A stretch of 64,000 bases of DNA, taken from the NCBI RefSeq assembly GCF_014646335.1, contig NZ_BMNG01000009.1:62001-126000 (forward strand), read 5' to 3'. The notes under the pieces are model-generated. The model searched no databases. It worked only from the letters and a program-made list of their open reading frames with translations, and had not been told where the DNA came from. The translations under genes were made by a program, and so were the position numbers. Shown here piece by piece: positions 7,842 to 18,230 of this stretch (positions are counted from its first letter, which is position 1; every line of letters starts with the position of its first letter). Source of the DNA: Streptomyces lasiicapitis (GTDB lineage Bacteria; Actinomycetota; Actinomycetes; Streptomycetales; Streptomycetaceae).

Positions 7842-8959
7842 GGCAATCCTTTCAGGAACACATCGAGATCGACCTCGGTGGCGTCCACGACCCCGCCGGT
7901 CTCCCAGCGCAGGCCGGTCCGCGGCGGCCGGTAGGGGTCGTGGAAGTACGTCGCGAGCAGCCCGCCCCTCGTCTCGGCGAGTACGGGGTTGGCGACCAGG
8001 AAGTCCCGTACGGCAGGGGTGTCACGGCGCACGCACAGCCACAGCCGTTTGCCCGCGAAGTGCGTGGCGGGCGGCGCCACATGAGGGTGCAGCTTGCGCT
8101 TGAACTGGACGATGCCCTTGCTGAGGAACGGCTCGGCGCCCGACAGGTCGACGCGCGCGAGGCCTTCCCGCTCGGCCCACTCCAGGATGGACACGTACAG
8201 AGCCACGTACGTACCGGACCGGTAGCGGCTCTCCGCGCCGTCGAGGACCCCGGCGAGCCGCAGGACCAGCGCGTCGCGCTCAAGACGGCACAGCATCCCG
8301 GCGACCCGCTCGCCCCTCTCCCGCAGGAAGAACAGCACGCCGTGCCGGAACAGGCTGTGCCAGGCCGTCTTCTTGGGCACGGAACGGGTCGCCGCGCCGT
8401 GCCTGCGGTCCATGGTCGGGCGGTGCATCCGGTCGTAGAAGAAGGTGAAGTCCTCCTGGGTGGCGGCCACTTCGAGGGTGCGGTCGAGTGACCGCTGCTC
8501 GCGCTGGTACTGCTGCCGGGCCTTGCGGGACAGCCGGGCCGCGATGGCCGTGCCGTCGTGCTCCAGGGGCACCACCAGGCCGACGCGGAAGGGGGCGACG
8601 ACCGTGGGCTGCCGGCCGGGCGGCCGGAAGGCGCGGCCCGGCGGGCAGCCCACGGCGAGCAGCTCCGCCTCCGGCACACCGCGGGCGGCGAGCCGCGCCC
8701 AGGTGGTGCGCCGGTGCTCGCGCCGCGCGGTGGGACCGCGCTGCTGTTCCAGGAACGGCAGCACATGGTCGAGCCCGGCGCCGAGACCGGCGTACGCGAG
8801 GGTGACCCCACCATCTTGCGGGTGGGAAACCGTCACCCCCGGGCGCAGCGCGGTGAGCCGGTCGACGGCGTGGTGCGCGCCCACGAGCCGCGGGTCGGCG
8901 CTGTTGTGCCAGCGGTAGCGCCACTCTTCGACGAGCGAGTCCAGCGAGTCCAGCGTCAT
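7799..8959 (-). CDS. GNAT/FemAB-like acyl or aminoacyl transferase
   Basis: 386 residues without signal peptide. The second half has the pattern of the GNAT-like Acetyltransf_6 (CelD/BcsL, FemAB-related) fold: R-L-S-R-K-A-R-Q-Q-Y-Q-R-E near residue 145, F-F-Y-D-R-M-H, L-F-F-L-R-E-R-G-E-R-V-A-G-M-L, and the characteristic F-L-S-K-G-I-V-Q-F-K-R-K-L. Such enzymes use acyl-CoA or aminoacyl-tRNA donors to acylate amines. ATG at 8959 overlaps the stop of the upstream PLP-like gene (ATGA) and its own 3' end overlaps asnB by 43 bases, so it is embedded in the NRPS operon. A role in N-acylation of a precursor or of the finished peptide is an inference; donor and acceptor are unknown. Confidence 0.75.
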   Translation of the reverse strand: MTLDSLDSLVEEWRYRWHNSADPRLVGAHHAVDRLTALRPGVTVSHPQDGGVTLAYAGLGAGLDHVLPFLEQQRGPTARREHRRTTWARLAARGVPEAELLAVGCPPGRAFRPPGRQPTVVAPFRVGLVVPLEHDGTAIAARLSRKARQQYQREQRSLDRTLEVAATQEDFTFFYDRMHRPTMDRRHGAATRSVPKKTAWHSLFRHGVLFFLRERGERVAGMLCRLERDALVLRLAGVLDGAESRYRSGTYVALYVSILEWAEREGLARVDLSGAEPFLSKGIVQFKRKLHPHVAPPATHFAGKRLWLCVRRDTPAVRDFLVANPVLAETRGGLLATYFHDPYRPPRTGLRWETGGVVDATEVDLDVFLKGLPCAESRAGSTSPGT

Positions 8960-10329
8960 GCACTGACCGCGGCGGAGAGGACCTTCGCCAACTCCGGTGC
9001 CGTGCGCACGGGTTCGGTGTGCTCGACGGGGAGCGGCGGGAGGGTCTCGTCGGTGTAGTAGCCGGAGGCGTGCGCGACGACCTCCGTGCCGGGGGCGATG
9101 AGACCGCGCTCACGGCCGACCAGGATGCCGGTGAGCATCTTGATCAGGGACCATTCGCGGATCCGCGAGGGATCGGCGTCGATGTCCACGCCCGCGCGGG
9201 CCGCGAGGTCCCGGACGCGGTCGAAGCGGTCGAGGCACTCGCGCCGGGACACCACGACGCCACCGCCGCCGTGCTTGCCGATCAGGGGGTCGATGGCGGC
9301 CGACGTGACCGGGTTCTTGGTGTAGAAGGTCGGGTCGAGGACCTCGGCCGGGTCGTCGGTGACGGCGGGGAACGCCGGGTCGCCACTCTGCCGCCACACC
9401 CCGGCCGCCGGGTCCTGGCTGTAGCGGGGGACGTCGCGGCCGAGGGCGCTGACGACCATGTCGGGCGTGGCGAGCTGCTGGACGAGGAAGAACCCGGGGT
9501 GCCGGGCGGGCGCGGCCAGCTTCGGGTACAGGCCGTCGGCGAGCACCTGGTGACCGAGGTGGTAGCCGAGCAGCCCGTACGCGCTGGACACGGCGTGCGC
9601 GTGCCATCGTGGCGGCGCGTCCGCGGTCAGCGGCAGGAGTTCGGCCTCGGCGAAGGCGCGTACGGAGTCGGCGACCCGGTAGTTGTCCAGGTCGAGGGTG
9701 TACCAGCAGCGGAACCCGGTGCCGGCCAGGGCCTCGTCGGCGTACGCGTCGACGACCTCTTTCGCGAGGTCCTTCACCCCGGCGGGGGTGTCGACGTCGG
9801 CCAGGGCCAGCGGGTTGGCGCCGCGCAGCGCGGAGTCATCCGACAGCGGGCCGCCGCGCAGCTTGGACGTCGACGCGGCGGGCGCGACCATCACCACGCG
9901 CAGCTCGTCGGGGCTCGCGAACCCGGTGGCGTAGGCGCGGGCGACGGCGTCGCGCAGGGCGCTGCCCTTGTTGCCGGAGGTCGGGGTGAGGAAGACGACG
10001 CGCTCGCCGGTGCGCCGGATGTGGTCCACGGCGCGCGCGACCATCGTCAGCGACGCGAACGCCTTGGTGGTCCGGGTGCCGGGGCTGCGCATCAGGTCGA
10101 GGAGGTACAACTCCTCGTCGAGCCGGGTGAGTACGAGATCGGTGACGTCCGTGAAGCGGGTGAACGCCTCGTCGGCCTCCGGCAGCGCAAGGGGCACCGG
10201 GAGCGGCCCCGCGGACCCTCGCCGGTCCATGAGGTACTTGGCGGCGGCCTGTACGCCCGAGTGGTAGTGGGCCAGCGCGTTGCGCACGGTGCCGATGTGC
10301 TCCGGGTGGGCATCCGATATGGCGGACAT
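8956..10329 (-). CDS. PLP fold-type-II-like enzyme of unknown reaction (possibly DUF6002 family)
   Basis: ATG at 10329 is chosen, with GAAGGG upstream; a longer reading to 11037 would overlap the LLM gene and is rejected. The 457-residue product contains T-P-T-S-G-N-K-G-S-A-L-R-D-A, like the phosphate-binding S-G-N-x-G loop of threonine synthase, cysteate synthase and related PLP lyases, and about 45 residues earlier G-T-R-T-T-K-A-F-A-S, whose Lys is placed like the PLP Lys in the S-F-K-D-R motif of threonine synthase. So a beta-replacement or elimination on a Ser, Thr or phospho-amino acid is possible. From memory a family catalogued as DUF6002 looks like this, but I cannot verify it. It sits between the LLM oxidoreductase (five-base gap) and the transferase (ATGA overlap). 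Confidence 0.7.
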   Translation of the reverse strand: MSAISDAHPEHIGTVRNALAHYHSGVQAAAKYLMDRRGSAGPLPVPLALPEADEAFTRFTDVTDLVLTRLDEELYLLDLMRSPGTRTTKAFASLTMVARAVDHIRRTGERVVFLTPTSGNKGSALRDAVARAYATGFASPDELRVVMVAPAASTSKLRGGPLSDDSALRGANPLALADVDTPAGVKDLAKEVVDAYADEALAGTGFRCWYTLDLDNYRVADSVRAFAEAELLPLTADAPPRWHAHAVSSAYGLLGYHLGHQVLADGLYPKLAAPARHPGFFLVQQLATPDMVVSALGRDVPRYSQDPAAGVWRQSGDPAFPAVTDDPAEVLDPTFYTKNPVTSAAIDPLIGKHGGGGVVVSRRECLDRFDRVRDLAARAGVDIDADPSRIREWSLIKMLTGILVGRERGLIAPGTEVVAHASGYYTDETLPPLPVEHTEPVRTAPELAKVLSAAVSA

Positions 10330-10334
10330 GGGAC

Positions 10335-11246
10335 TTACCCTTCTGTTCGGTTCGCGCGCGCCTGCAGCGCGGGAAGCACGTCGGTGGCGATCCGTTCGAG
10401 GACGGCCGGGTCGGCCTGGTGCGGGGGTTCGGCTCGGGGGAAGGGAACGACGAGGTCCGTCACTCCCGACTCGGCGTAGCGGCCCGCCAGTTCGGCGAAG
10501 GCGTCGACGGACCGCAGCGCGGAGTGCGTGCGGTCGCCGTGGTAGACGAGCCGGGCGACCGCCGACGGGTCGCGGCCGGTCTCGGCGCACACCTCGTCGA
10601 ACCGTTCCAACTGCTCGCGCACGATGTCCGTGTCCACGACGGCGGCGCGAAGGCCCGGCTTCGGCGAGGTGCCGTTGGTGATCCAGACGTCCGCGTGCCG
10701 GGCGGCGACGCGCATGGCGCGCGGCCCGGTGGCGGCGACGGCGAGCGGCAGCCGCGGGCGCTGCCGGCAGCCGGGGAACATCCGCGCCCCCTCGGCGACG
10801 TACCAGCTCCCGGCGAAGTCCGTGACGTCCTGGCGCAGCAGCCGGTCGGTGAGCTCGGTGAACTCGGCGAACCGGGCCATGCGCGCGCGGGTGTCCACGG
10901 CGGGCTCGCCGAGCACCCGGGCATCGGGACCGTCCACACCGGCGCCGATGCCGAGGATCATCCGCCCCTCGGAGATGTCGTCGAGGGCGACGGCCTCCTT
11001 GGCGAGCGTGACCGGGTGCCGGTAGTTCGGGGTGCACACCAGGGTGCCGAGCCGCACCCTCTCCGTCACCGCGGCGGCGGCGGTGAGGGTGGGCAGGGCC
11101 GCGAACCAGGGCTTGTCGAGCAGATCGCGCCAGGCGAGATGGTCGTGCGTCCAGGCGTGGTCGAAGCCCATCTCGTCGACGGCGCGCCAGTACGGGGCGG
11201 ACTCACGCCAGGACTGGGCGGGGAGGATCACGACTCCTACGCGCAT
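10335..11246 (-). CDS. LLM-class (luciferase-like) flavin/F420-dependent oxidoreductase
   Basis: 303 residues; ATG start with GGAGGT eight bases upstream. The sequence has the TIM-barrel landmarks of the luciferase-like monooxygenase superfamily: M-R-V-G-V-V-I-L-P at strand 1, M-G-F-D-H-A-W-T-H-D-H-L, V-R-L-G-T-L-V-C-T-P-N-Y-R-H-P, the long D-D-I-S-E-G-R-M-I-L-G-I-G-A-G motif, and P-L-A-V-A-A-T-G-P-R-A-M-R. Members use FMN or F420 for hydroxylation, dehydrogenation or reduction; in NRPS clusters they often modify carrier-bound amino acids. Here it lies in the leftward operon downstream of two A-PCP genes, so a tailoring role on a tethered or free amino acid is inferred. Confidence 0.85.
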   Translation of the reverse strand: MRVGVVILPAQSWRESAPYWRAVDEMGFDHAWTHDHLAWRDLLDKPWFAALPTLTAAAAVTERVRLGTLVCTPNYRHPVTLAKEAVALDDISEGRMILGIGAGVDGPDARVLGEPAVDTRARMARFAEFTELTDRLLRQDVTDFAGSWYVAEGARMFPGCRQRPRLPLAVAATGPRAMRVAARHADVWITNGTSPKPGLRAAVVDTDIVREQLERFDEVCAETGRDPSAVARLVYHGDRTHSALRSVDAFAELAGRYAESGVTDLVVPFPRAEPPHQADPAVLERIATDVLPALQARANRTEG

Positions 11247-11266
11247 GGGGACCTCCGGTCGGTCGT

Positions 11267-11314
11267 GCGGTGTCGCGCGTGTCCCGGTTGCTCGTCCGCG
11301 CGGTGTCGCGCGTG
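11267..11314. repeat. Pair of 15-base direct repeats
   Basis: GCGGTGTCGCGCGTG occurs at 11267-11281 and again at 11300-11314, 33 bases apart (three helical turns), in the 82-base gap between the A-PCP gene (stop 11329) and the LLM gene (start 11246). It may be a small duplication or a regulatory site for an internal promoter of the downstream tailoring genes. No inverted symmetry is evident. Confidence 0.5.
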
Positions 11315-11328
11315 CCGCTGCCGCCCCG

Positions 11329-13149
11329 TCATGCGTCGTTCTCCGGTGTCAGCAGCGCCTCGACCTCCGCCGCGCCGAGCCCCTCGATCTCCGCGAGGAC
11401 GGCGTCCTCGACGGCCACGGCGAGCCCGCGCACGGTCGCCTCCCGGAAGACCAGGCTCACCGGCAGGCGGACGCCGAACTCGCCGAGGATGCGGGTGGCG
11501 ACGCGGGCGGCGGACAGCGAGTTGCCGCCCAGCTCCATGAACTCGTCGTCGACACCGACCTGTTGTACGTCGAGGACCTCCGCGAACACGGCGCACAGGA
11601 CGCGTTCCTGGTCGTTGCGGGGCGCGGTGTACGGCGTGTCGAGATGCCGGTCGCCGGGGGCGGGCAGGGCGGCCCGGTCGATCTTGCCGTTCGGGTTGAG
11701 CGGCAGCCGGTCGAGGGTCTGGACGGTCGCCGGGACCATGTGGTCGGGCAGCCGGTCCGCGAGGTACGCGCGCAGCGTCGCGGAGCTCGCGGGGCCGACC
11801 GCGTAGCCGTCGAGCCGCCACGCCCCCTCGGGGGTGCGGCGCGCCACCACGGCGGCCTCCTTCACCTCGGGGTGGGCGGCCAGGACCGCCTCGGCCTCGG
11901 CGGGCTCCACGCGGAATCCGCGCACCTTGATCTGGTCGTCGACCCGGCCGAGGAACGCCAGGCCGTCCGGAGTGCGGTGGGCGCGGTCGCCGGTGCGGTA
12001 CATCAGCGCGCCGGGCACTGGGGCGAAGGGGTCGGGCACGAACCGCTCGGCGGTCAGGGCGGGTTGACCGACGTACCCACGGGCGACACCGCGCCCGCCG
12101 ATGTACACCTCGCCCTCCGCCACGGGCCGCAGCCGGTCGTCGAGGAGGTGGATCGTCACGTCCGGGATCGGTGTGCCGAGGGCGGGATCGGTGGCCCAGT
12201 CCTGAGGCCCACCCGGCAGCGGGTTGGCCGTGGCCTGGTGGGTCTCCGAGGGCCCGTACTGGTTCTCGAGGGCCGCGCCCGCCTCGGTGAGGAAGCGCCG
12301 TACCTCGTCGGTGACCCGCAGCGGCTCGCCCGCAGCGATCACCTCGCGCAGGGCGAGCCGGGGGCGCTCCGGCCGGCTCAGGTGCGCGCCCGCGAGCTGG
12401 CGCAGGAAGCTCGGTGAGAGGTAGAGCCGTTCGACGTTCTCGCGTTCCAACAGGTCGAGGAGGAGGAAGGGGTCCTTGCGGGTCTCCTCCGGCACGGTGA
12501 CGAGGCTGCCGCCCGCGAGCAGCGTGCCGAAGATCTCCTGGAGCGACATGTCGAAGCCCAGCGAACAGAACTGTGCGCAGACACGCGGGCCGGGCACGCG
12601 CATCGCCCAGTCGGCGACGTTCTCGATGGTGCGTGAGGGCAGGCCGATGCCTTTGGGGCGCCCGGTCGAGCCCGAGGTGAAGATGACGCAGAGGACGGCG
12701 TCGAGGGAGGAGAGGCGCTCGGGCGCCGCCACCTGCGCGGGCGCGGGGCCGGCGCCAGGCTCGCGTCCGGGTCCGGGCTCGGCGCTGGTGCCGGGCTCGG
12801 CTTCGGGCGGCAGCGCGGGCACGCCGAACCCGTCGGGGCCGAGCACGAGCCGCGCCCCCGAGACGGCCACCATGTGCGCGAGCCGGTCGTGCGGATACGA
12901 CCCGTCGAGCGGCAGATAGACCCCGCCCGCCTTCATGATCGCCAGCAGCCCGGTGAGGGCCTGCCGGCCGCGCGGGAGCGCGGAGCCGACGACGTCCTCC
13001 GTGCCGATGCCGTGGTCCCGGAGCCGGTGGGCGAGCCGGTCCGCGTGGGCGTCCAGTTCGCGGTACGTGATCCGGTGGCCGTCGTCGACGAGGGCGACGG
13101 CGTCGGGGGTGCGGCCCACCTGCTGGTGGAACCGGTCAACGAGGTCCAT
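11329..13149 (-). CDS. Stand-alone NRPS A-PCP didomain (loading/tethering protein 1)
   Basis: 606 residues: adenylation domain (about 10-500) and peptidyl carrier protein (about 525-595). A-domain cores are visible: F-T-S-G-S-T-G-R-P-K-G (A3), N-Q-Y-G-P-S-E-T (A5), Y-R-T-G-D-R-A (A7), and the catalytic Lys in N-G-K-I-D-R. The carrier Ser is in E-L-G-G-N-S-L. Aligning by eye to the GrsA-PheA pocket gives D-M-Q-Y-I-A-Q-Q-A-K. Its first six positions resemble proline-type codes (D-V-Q-x-I-A), but the last part differs, so the substrate is left open. There is no condensation domain, so the loaded amino acid is probably modified in trans or handed to the free C domain. GGGAGC precedes the ATG, which overlaps the upstream A-PCP gene by 14 bases. 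Confidence 0.92.
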   Translation of the reverse strand: MDLVDRFHQQVGRTPDAVALVDDGHRITYRELDAHADRLAHRLRDHGIGTEDVVGSALPRGRQALTGLLAIMKAGGVYLPLDGSYPHDRLAHMVAVSGARLVLGPDGFGVPALPPEAEPGTSAEPGPGREPGAGPAPAQVAAPERLSSLDAVLCVIFTSGSTGRPKGIGLPSRTIENVADWAMRVPGPRVCAQFCSLGFDMSLQEIFGTLLAGGSLVTVPEETRKDPFLLLDLLERENVERLYLSPSFLRQLAGAHLSRPERPRLALREVIAAGEPLRVTDEVRRFLTEAGAALENQYGPSETHQATANPLPGGPQDWATDPALGTPIPDVTIHLLDDRLRPVAEGEVYIGGRGVARGYVGQPALTAERFVPDPFAPVPGALMYRTGDRAHRTPDGLAFLGRVDDQIKVRGFRVEPAEAEAVLAAHPEVKEAAVVARRTPEGAWRLDGYAVGPASSATLRAYLADRLPDHMVPATVQTLDRLPLNPNGKIDRAALPAPGDRHLDTPYTAPRNDQERVLCAVFAEVLDVQQVGVDDEFMELGGNSLSAARVATRILGEFGVRLPVSLVFREATVRGLAVAVEDAVLAEIEGLGAAEVEALLTPENDA

Positions 13150-15063
13150 CGGGGGCTCCCTGGGCCGGGGTGGTGTCGGGGCCGGCCTGCGCGGCCGTGT
13201 CGGGGCGGGCCTCCAAGGCCTCAGTGGCCTCCAAGGACGCCGAGGCCTCAGCGCGGGCCCGCGCCGCCTTCACCTCGTCCGCCAGCGCCCGCACCGTCTG
13301 GGACCGGAACAGGACACGCAGCGAAAGCGAGACGCCGAACTCGCGGTTGACCCGGAGCACGACCTGGGGCACGAGCAGCGAATGCCCGCCCAGGTCGAAG
13401 AAGTTGTCCCGGGTCCCGATGTCCGCGCGCCCCAGGACGTCCTGCCACACCGTGACGATCCGGCGGTCCGTCTCGTCCCGTGGCGGGGCGGGCCCGTCGG
13501 CCGTCTCGGCCTCGGGTTCCGGCAGGGCGTTGCGGTCGACCTTGCCGGTGGAGGTGGACGGCAGCCGGTCGAGGACGACGCAGGCGCGGGGCACCATGTG
13601 GGCGGGCAGCCGGGCGCGCAGGAAGTCCAGGAGGTCGGCGGAGTCCGGGGCGTCCTCGCCGGGCGGGGGCGCCGCGTAGGCGGTGAGCCGGACGCCGCTG
13701 TCCGAGGCGCGGGCCGTGACGGCGGCGCGGCCGACCGCGGGGTGGTCCCGCAGCGCACCCTCGATCTCGCCCGGTTCGACGCGGTAGCCATGAATCTTGA
13801 TCTGGAAGTCGGCGCGGCCCAGGAACTCCAGCGTCCCGTCCGGCCGCCACCGCCCCCGGTCACCCGTCCGGTACATGCGCCCGCCCGGCCGGTCTGCGAA
13901 CGGGTCCGGCAGGAACGAAGCGGCCGTCAGATCAGGGCGGCCGAGGTAGCCGCGCGCCAACTGCCCGCCGCCGACGTACAGATCACCCGGGACGTTGATC
14001 GGAACCCTGCGCAGCCGTTCGTCGAGTACGTGGATCTTCCCGCCGGAAACCGGGGAGCCGATGGACGGCGTGCCCGGCCAGTCGCCGGGCGGGCCGGACA
14101 GACGCAGCGCCGTCACCACGTTGACCTCGGTGGATCCCCACTGGTTGTCGAGGACGACGGCGGACGCGCCCGCCGCGTTCGTGGCCGGGGAGTCCTCCGG
14201 CTGCGCGCACACGGCCCGCAGGTGGTCGCTCACCGTAAGCCGGTCGCCGGTGGTGACGAACTGGCGGACGCTCGCGAGGTGTTGGGGCCTGCGCCGGGCG
14301 ATCCGGGCCAGCTCCTCCAGGACGGCGCCGGGCAGCAGCAGGGTGTCCACGGCGTGCTGGCGGACGAGTTCGGCGAGGGCGGAGACGTCGAAGCGGTCGG
14401 ACTCCTCGGCCATCACCGCGCAGCCGCCGGCCCACCAGGTGGACAGGAACTCGTAGCCGCACACGTCCGAAGTGATCGGGAAGTACTGGAGCACGAAGCC
14501 GTCGAGGCGGTAGCGGCGCTCCGTCCAGCGCATCAGCCGGGCGGTGGGGCCGTGGTCCATCACCACGGCCTTGGGGCGGCCGGTGGAGCCGGAGGTGTGG
14601 ACCACGTAGAGGGCGTTGGCGGGTCCCGCGGCGAGGGGCGGATGGGAGCCGGTGTCAGGCCCGGCGCCGAGCGGCGGGTTCGTGTCCTCGCCCCCGGACA
14701 GTTCCTTGACGGTCAGGGCAGGCATCGCCCACCCCGTCGGCGCGCCCGGCTCCACGACGACGCACTCGGCCCCGGCGTCCTCGGCCAGGAGTGCCAGGCG
14801 ACCGTGCGGCTGCTGCGGGTCCAACGCCACGTACGCCGCACCGGACTTGGCGATGCCGAGCAGCGCCACCGGCAGGTCCGCGGTGCGCTCCAGGCACAGG
14901 CCGACGCGGGACTCGGTGCGGACGCCGTGGGCCCGCAGGCCCGCGGCGACGCGGTCGGCGCGGGAGTCGAGCTCCGCGTACGTCAGCCGCTCGGCACCGC
15001 AGATCACGGCGGGCGCGTCGGGGTGCAGGCGGGCGCGGTCCTCGAACCGGGCGACGACGGTGG

Positions 15064-15067
<4 letters not shown>
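13136..15067 (-). CDS. Stand-alone NRPS A-PCP didomain (loading/tethering protein 2)
   Basis: 643 residues; ATG at 15067 overlaps the P450 stop (ATGA). Adenylation domain about 1-505 with H-T-S-G-S-T-G-R-P-K-A, Y-R-T-G-D-R-G and the Lys in T-G-K-V-D-R; carrier domain about 525-600 with F-D-L-G-G-H-S-L-L; then a flexible Ala/Pro-rich tail of about 35 residues. The A5 motif is unusual: N-Q-W-G-S-T-E-V-N in place of N-x-Y-G-P-T-E. The pocket residues read D-V-Y-L-V-T-Q-V-V-K, identical to the second adenylation domain of the large NRPS at 18696. I cannot match this code to a known substrate. Coupling to the P450 suggests that the tethered amino acid is the P450 substrate, a common arrangement for beta-hydroxylation on a carrier protein. 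Confidence 0.92.
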
Positions 15068-16272
<1,205 letters not shown>

Positions 16273-16757
16273 GCCGCGCCCTTTTTCGCGATTTCTGGGG
16301 CTGAACTGCCGCACCTTGCCCCACGCAAAAGCCGGGCCTTGTCAATAGGGCGGTGAAGCGGGATTCACCATTCCGGAACCGGTGGGCCGGATGTGTATGT
16401 TGATCACCGACCCACGGAAGCTTGGACCAGGCCGGGAAAGGCTGTCAAGCATGAGTCTTTCGGCATCCAGGACCCGCATCCCGCACTCGGCGCACGGGCG
16501 GACGACCATGCCATTCCTTCAATACGGAGGGACGGGCTCCGCTTTTGTTGAAGTGTTGACAGTGCCGATGGCAACTGCACAGAATGGCCGAGTCGTTACC
16601 CCCAGTCGTTAACTCACTGTTTCCTGTTCCAGCTGATTCCAGTACCCATCGATGACAGGTGCGTTCCGCCCCGATTCTGCCCCGGTCAAGGGGGCCGGGG
16701 CCTCCTTTGGCTGCCTTCCCGAGGGGTTCGTTTTCGTCTTCCTGGGAGTTTTCTACG
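16273..16757. promoter_or_regulatory. Divergent promoter region of the NRPS cluster
   Basis: The 485 bases between the P450 and the C-domain gene hold no convincing gene and are less GC-rich than their surroundings. On the + strand TTGACA at 16556-16561 is followed after 18 bases by CAGAAT (16580-16585), a good candidate promoter for the rightward operon, with a long leader to the TTG start at 16758. On the - strand a TTGACA hexamer (16345-16340) faces the P450 but no good -10 follows at 17-18 bases, so that promoter is less certain. A short reading at 16382-16612 has no supporting features. No regulator gene lies inside the cluster, so control must come from outside. Confidence 0.55.
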
Positions 16758-18230
16758 TTGCGAAGGAAACAAAGCCCCGACCGAGAAGAACTGCTGCGCC
16801 GCCGCCTCGCCGGACGTGCGGGCAGAGCCGGTTCCCCGGCGAAAGTCCAACGGGCCGCGCACCCCGAACTCTCCTTCGGGCAGCGCCGTATCTGGTTCAT
16901 CGACCGCCTTCAGCCCGGCAGCGCCGCGTACACGATCCCGCTGGCCCACCGCCTGCGCGGAGAAGTGGACCGTGCCGCCCTTGACGCCGCGCTCGCCGAT
17001 GTCGTGCGCCGCCACGAGGCGCTGCGCACCCGCTACCCCGCGGACAAGGGGGAGCCGTACCAACTCGTCGAGGACACACCGCCGACCCTTCGGTTCGAAG
17101 ACCTCAGTGCCCTGCCCGACCCCGAGGCGCGGGCCCAGGAGATCCTCGCCGCGGCCGCCGAGGGCACCTTCGACCTGGACGGGGGCCCGCTGCTGCGCGC
17201 GGAACTGCTGCGCCTGGCCCCGGCCGACCACGTCCTCGCCGTGACCGTCCATCACATCGCCTTCGACGGGTGGTCGCTCGGCGTGTTCACCCGCGAGCTG
17301 GCCGAGTGCTACGCGGCGCGGCGCGCGGGCCACAGCCCCGACCTGCCCGAACTGTCCCTGCAGTACGCCGACTTCGCCGCCTGGCAGCGCGCCCACCTCA
17401 CCGCCGACCGGCTGAGCGGGCACCTCGACCACTGGCGCGCGGAGCTCGACGGCGCGCCGACCGTCCTCGAACTGCCCGGCGACCACCCGCGGCCCGAGGT
17501 GCCCTCGCACGCCGCGGGAGAAGTGCCGTTCGTGGTCCCCGCCGACACCGCGGACCGGCTGCGCGAGCTGGCCCGTGAGCAGTCGGCCAGCCTGTTCGTG
17601 GTGATGCTCGCCGCGTACCAGGCCGTACTCGCCCGGCACGCCGCGACGTCCGACCTGCTGGTCGGCGTGCCCGTGGCCGGGCGTGACCGCCGCGAACTGG
17701 AGCAGCTCATCGGCTTCTTCGCGCACACGCTGCCGCTGCGGGCCCGCCTCGACGACGACCCCGCCTTCACCGACCTGGTCGCCCGCGTCCGCGAGAGCGC
17801 CCTGGAGGGGATGACCCACCAGGAGCTGCCCTTCGAGCAGCTGGTCGAGCACCTCACGCCGGCCAGGGAACTGGGCCGCAACCCCCTGGTGCAGGTGCTG
17901 TTCAACCTGCTGACCCGGGAGACGGGGACCGAGCCCGGCGCGCTGCGGCTCGACGGCCTCGACGTCACCGAGTTCGCCGGTGAGACCGTCACCACCCGGT
18001 TCGACCTGGAGTGCCACGTCCACGACCACGGCTCGCGGCTCAGCGGCAGGATCGTCTACGCGACCGAATTGTTCGACCGCACGACCATGGTCTGGTTCGC
18101 GGAGCATCTCCTGCATTTCGTCACCGCGGTGGCAGCCGATCCGTCCGTCCCGATTTCGGACGTTTCCCTCGTCACGGACGACGAACTGGAACTGATCGCA
18201 CGGTGGAACGCCGCGAGCGACATCATGTGA
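16758..18230 (+). CDS. Stand-alone NRPS condensation domain
   Basis: 490 residues if TTG at 16758 is the start; it is chosen because GGGAG lies nine bases before it, and the protein then opens M-R-R-K-Q-S-P-D-R-E-E-L-L, like NRPS N-termini. Alternative upstream starts reach 16659. Condensation motifs are complete: L-S-F-G-Q-R-R-I-W-F (C1), the catalytic V-H-H-I-A-F-D-G-W-S (C3, His166 and Asp170), Q-Y-A-D-F-A-A-W-Q (C4), I-G-F-F-A-H-T-L-P-L-R (C5) and H-Q-E-L-P-F-E-Q-L-V (C7 region). It carries no A or PCP domain. It could join an aminoacyl-PCP made by one of the separate A-PCP proteins to the assembly line, or use a free amine to release the peptide, since the large NRPS has no thioesterase. 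First gene of the rightward operon. Confidence 0.92.
   Translation: MRRKQSPDREELLRRRLAGRAGRAGSPAKVQRAAHPELSFGQRRIWFIDRLQPGSAAYTIPLAHRLRGEVDRAALDAALADVVRRHEALRTRYPADKGEPYQLVEDTPPTLRFEDLSALPDPEARAQEILAAAAEGTFDLDGGPLLRAELLRLAPADHVLAVTVHHIAFDGWSLGVFTRELAECYAARRAGHSPDLPELSLQYADFAAWQRAHLTADRLSGHLDHWRAELDGAPTVLELPGDHPRPEVPSHAAGEVPFVVPADTADRLRELAREQSASLFVVMLAAYQAVLARHAATSDLLVGVPVAGRDRRELEQLIGFFAHTLPLRARLDDDPAFTDLVARVRESALEGMTHQELPFEQLVEHLTPARELGRNPLVQVLFNLLTRETGTEPGALRLDGLDVTEFAGETVTTRFDLECHVHDHGSRLSGRIVYATELFDRTTMVWFAEHLLHFVTAVAADPSVPISDVSLVTDDELELIARWNAASDIM

Noticed and set aside
10330..11037. N-terminal extension of the PLP-like protein through the LLM gene
   Set aside because: The extension is in the wrong frame of a clear LLM oxidoreductase, and a good start with ribosome site exists at 10329.
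16382..16612. A 76-codon reading in the divergent promoter region
   Set aside because: No ribosome binding site, no recognisable motif and weak codon bias; it overlaps the best promoter of the region.
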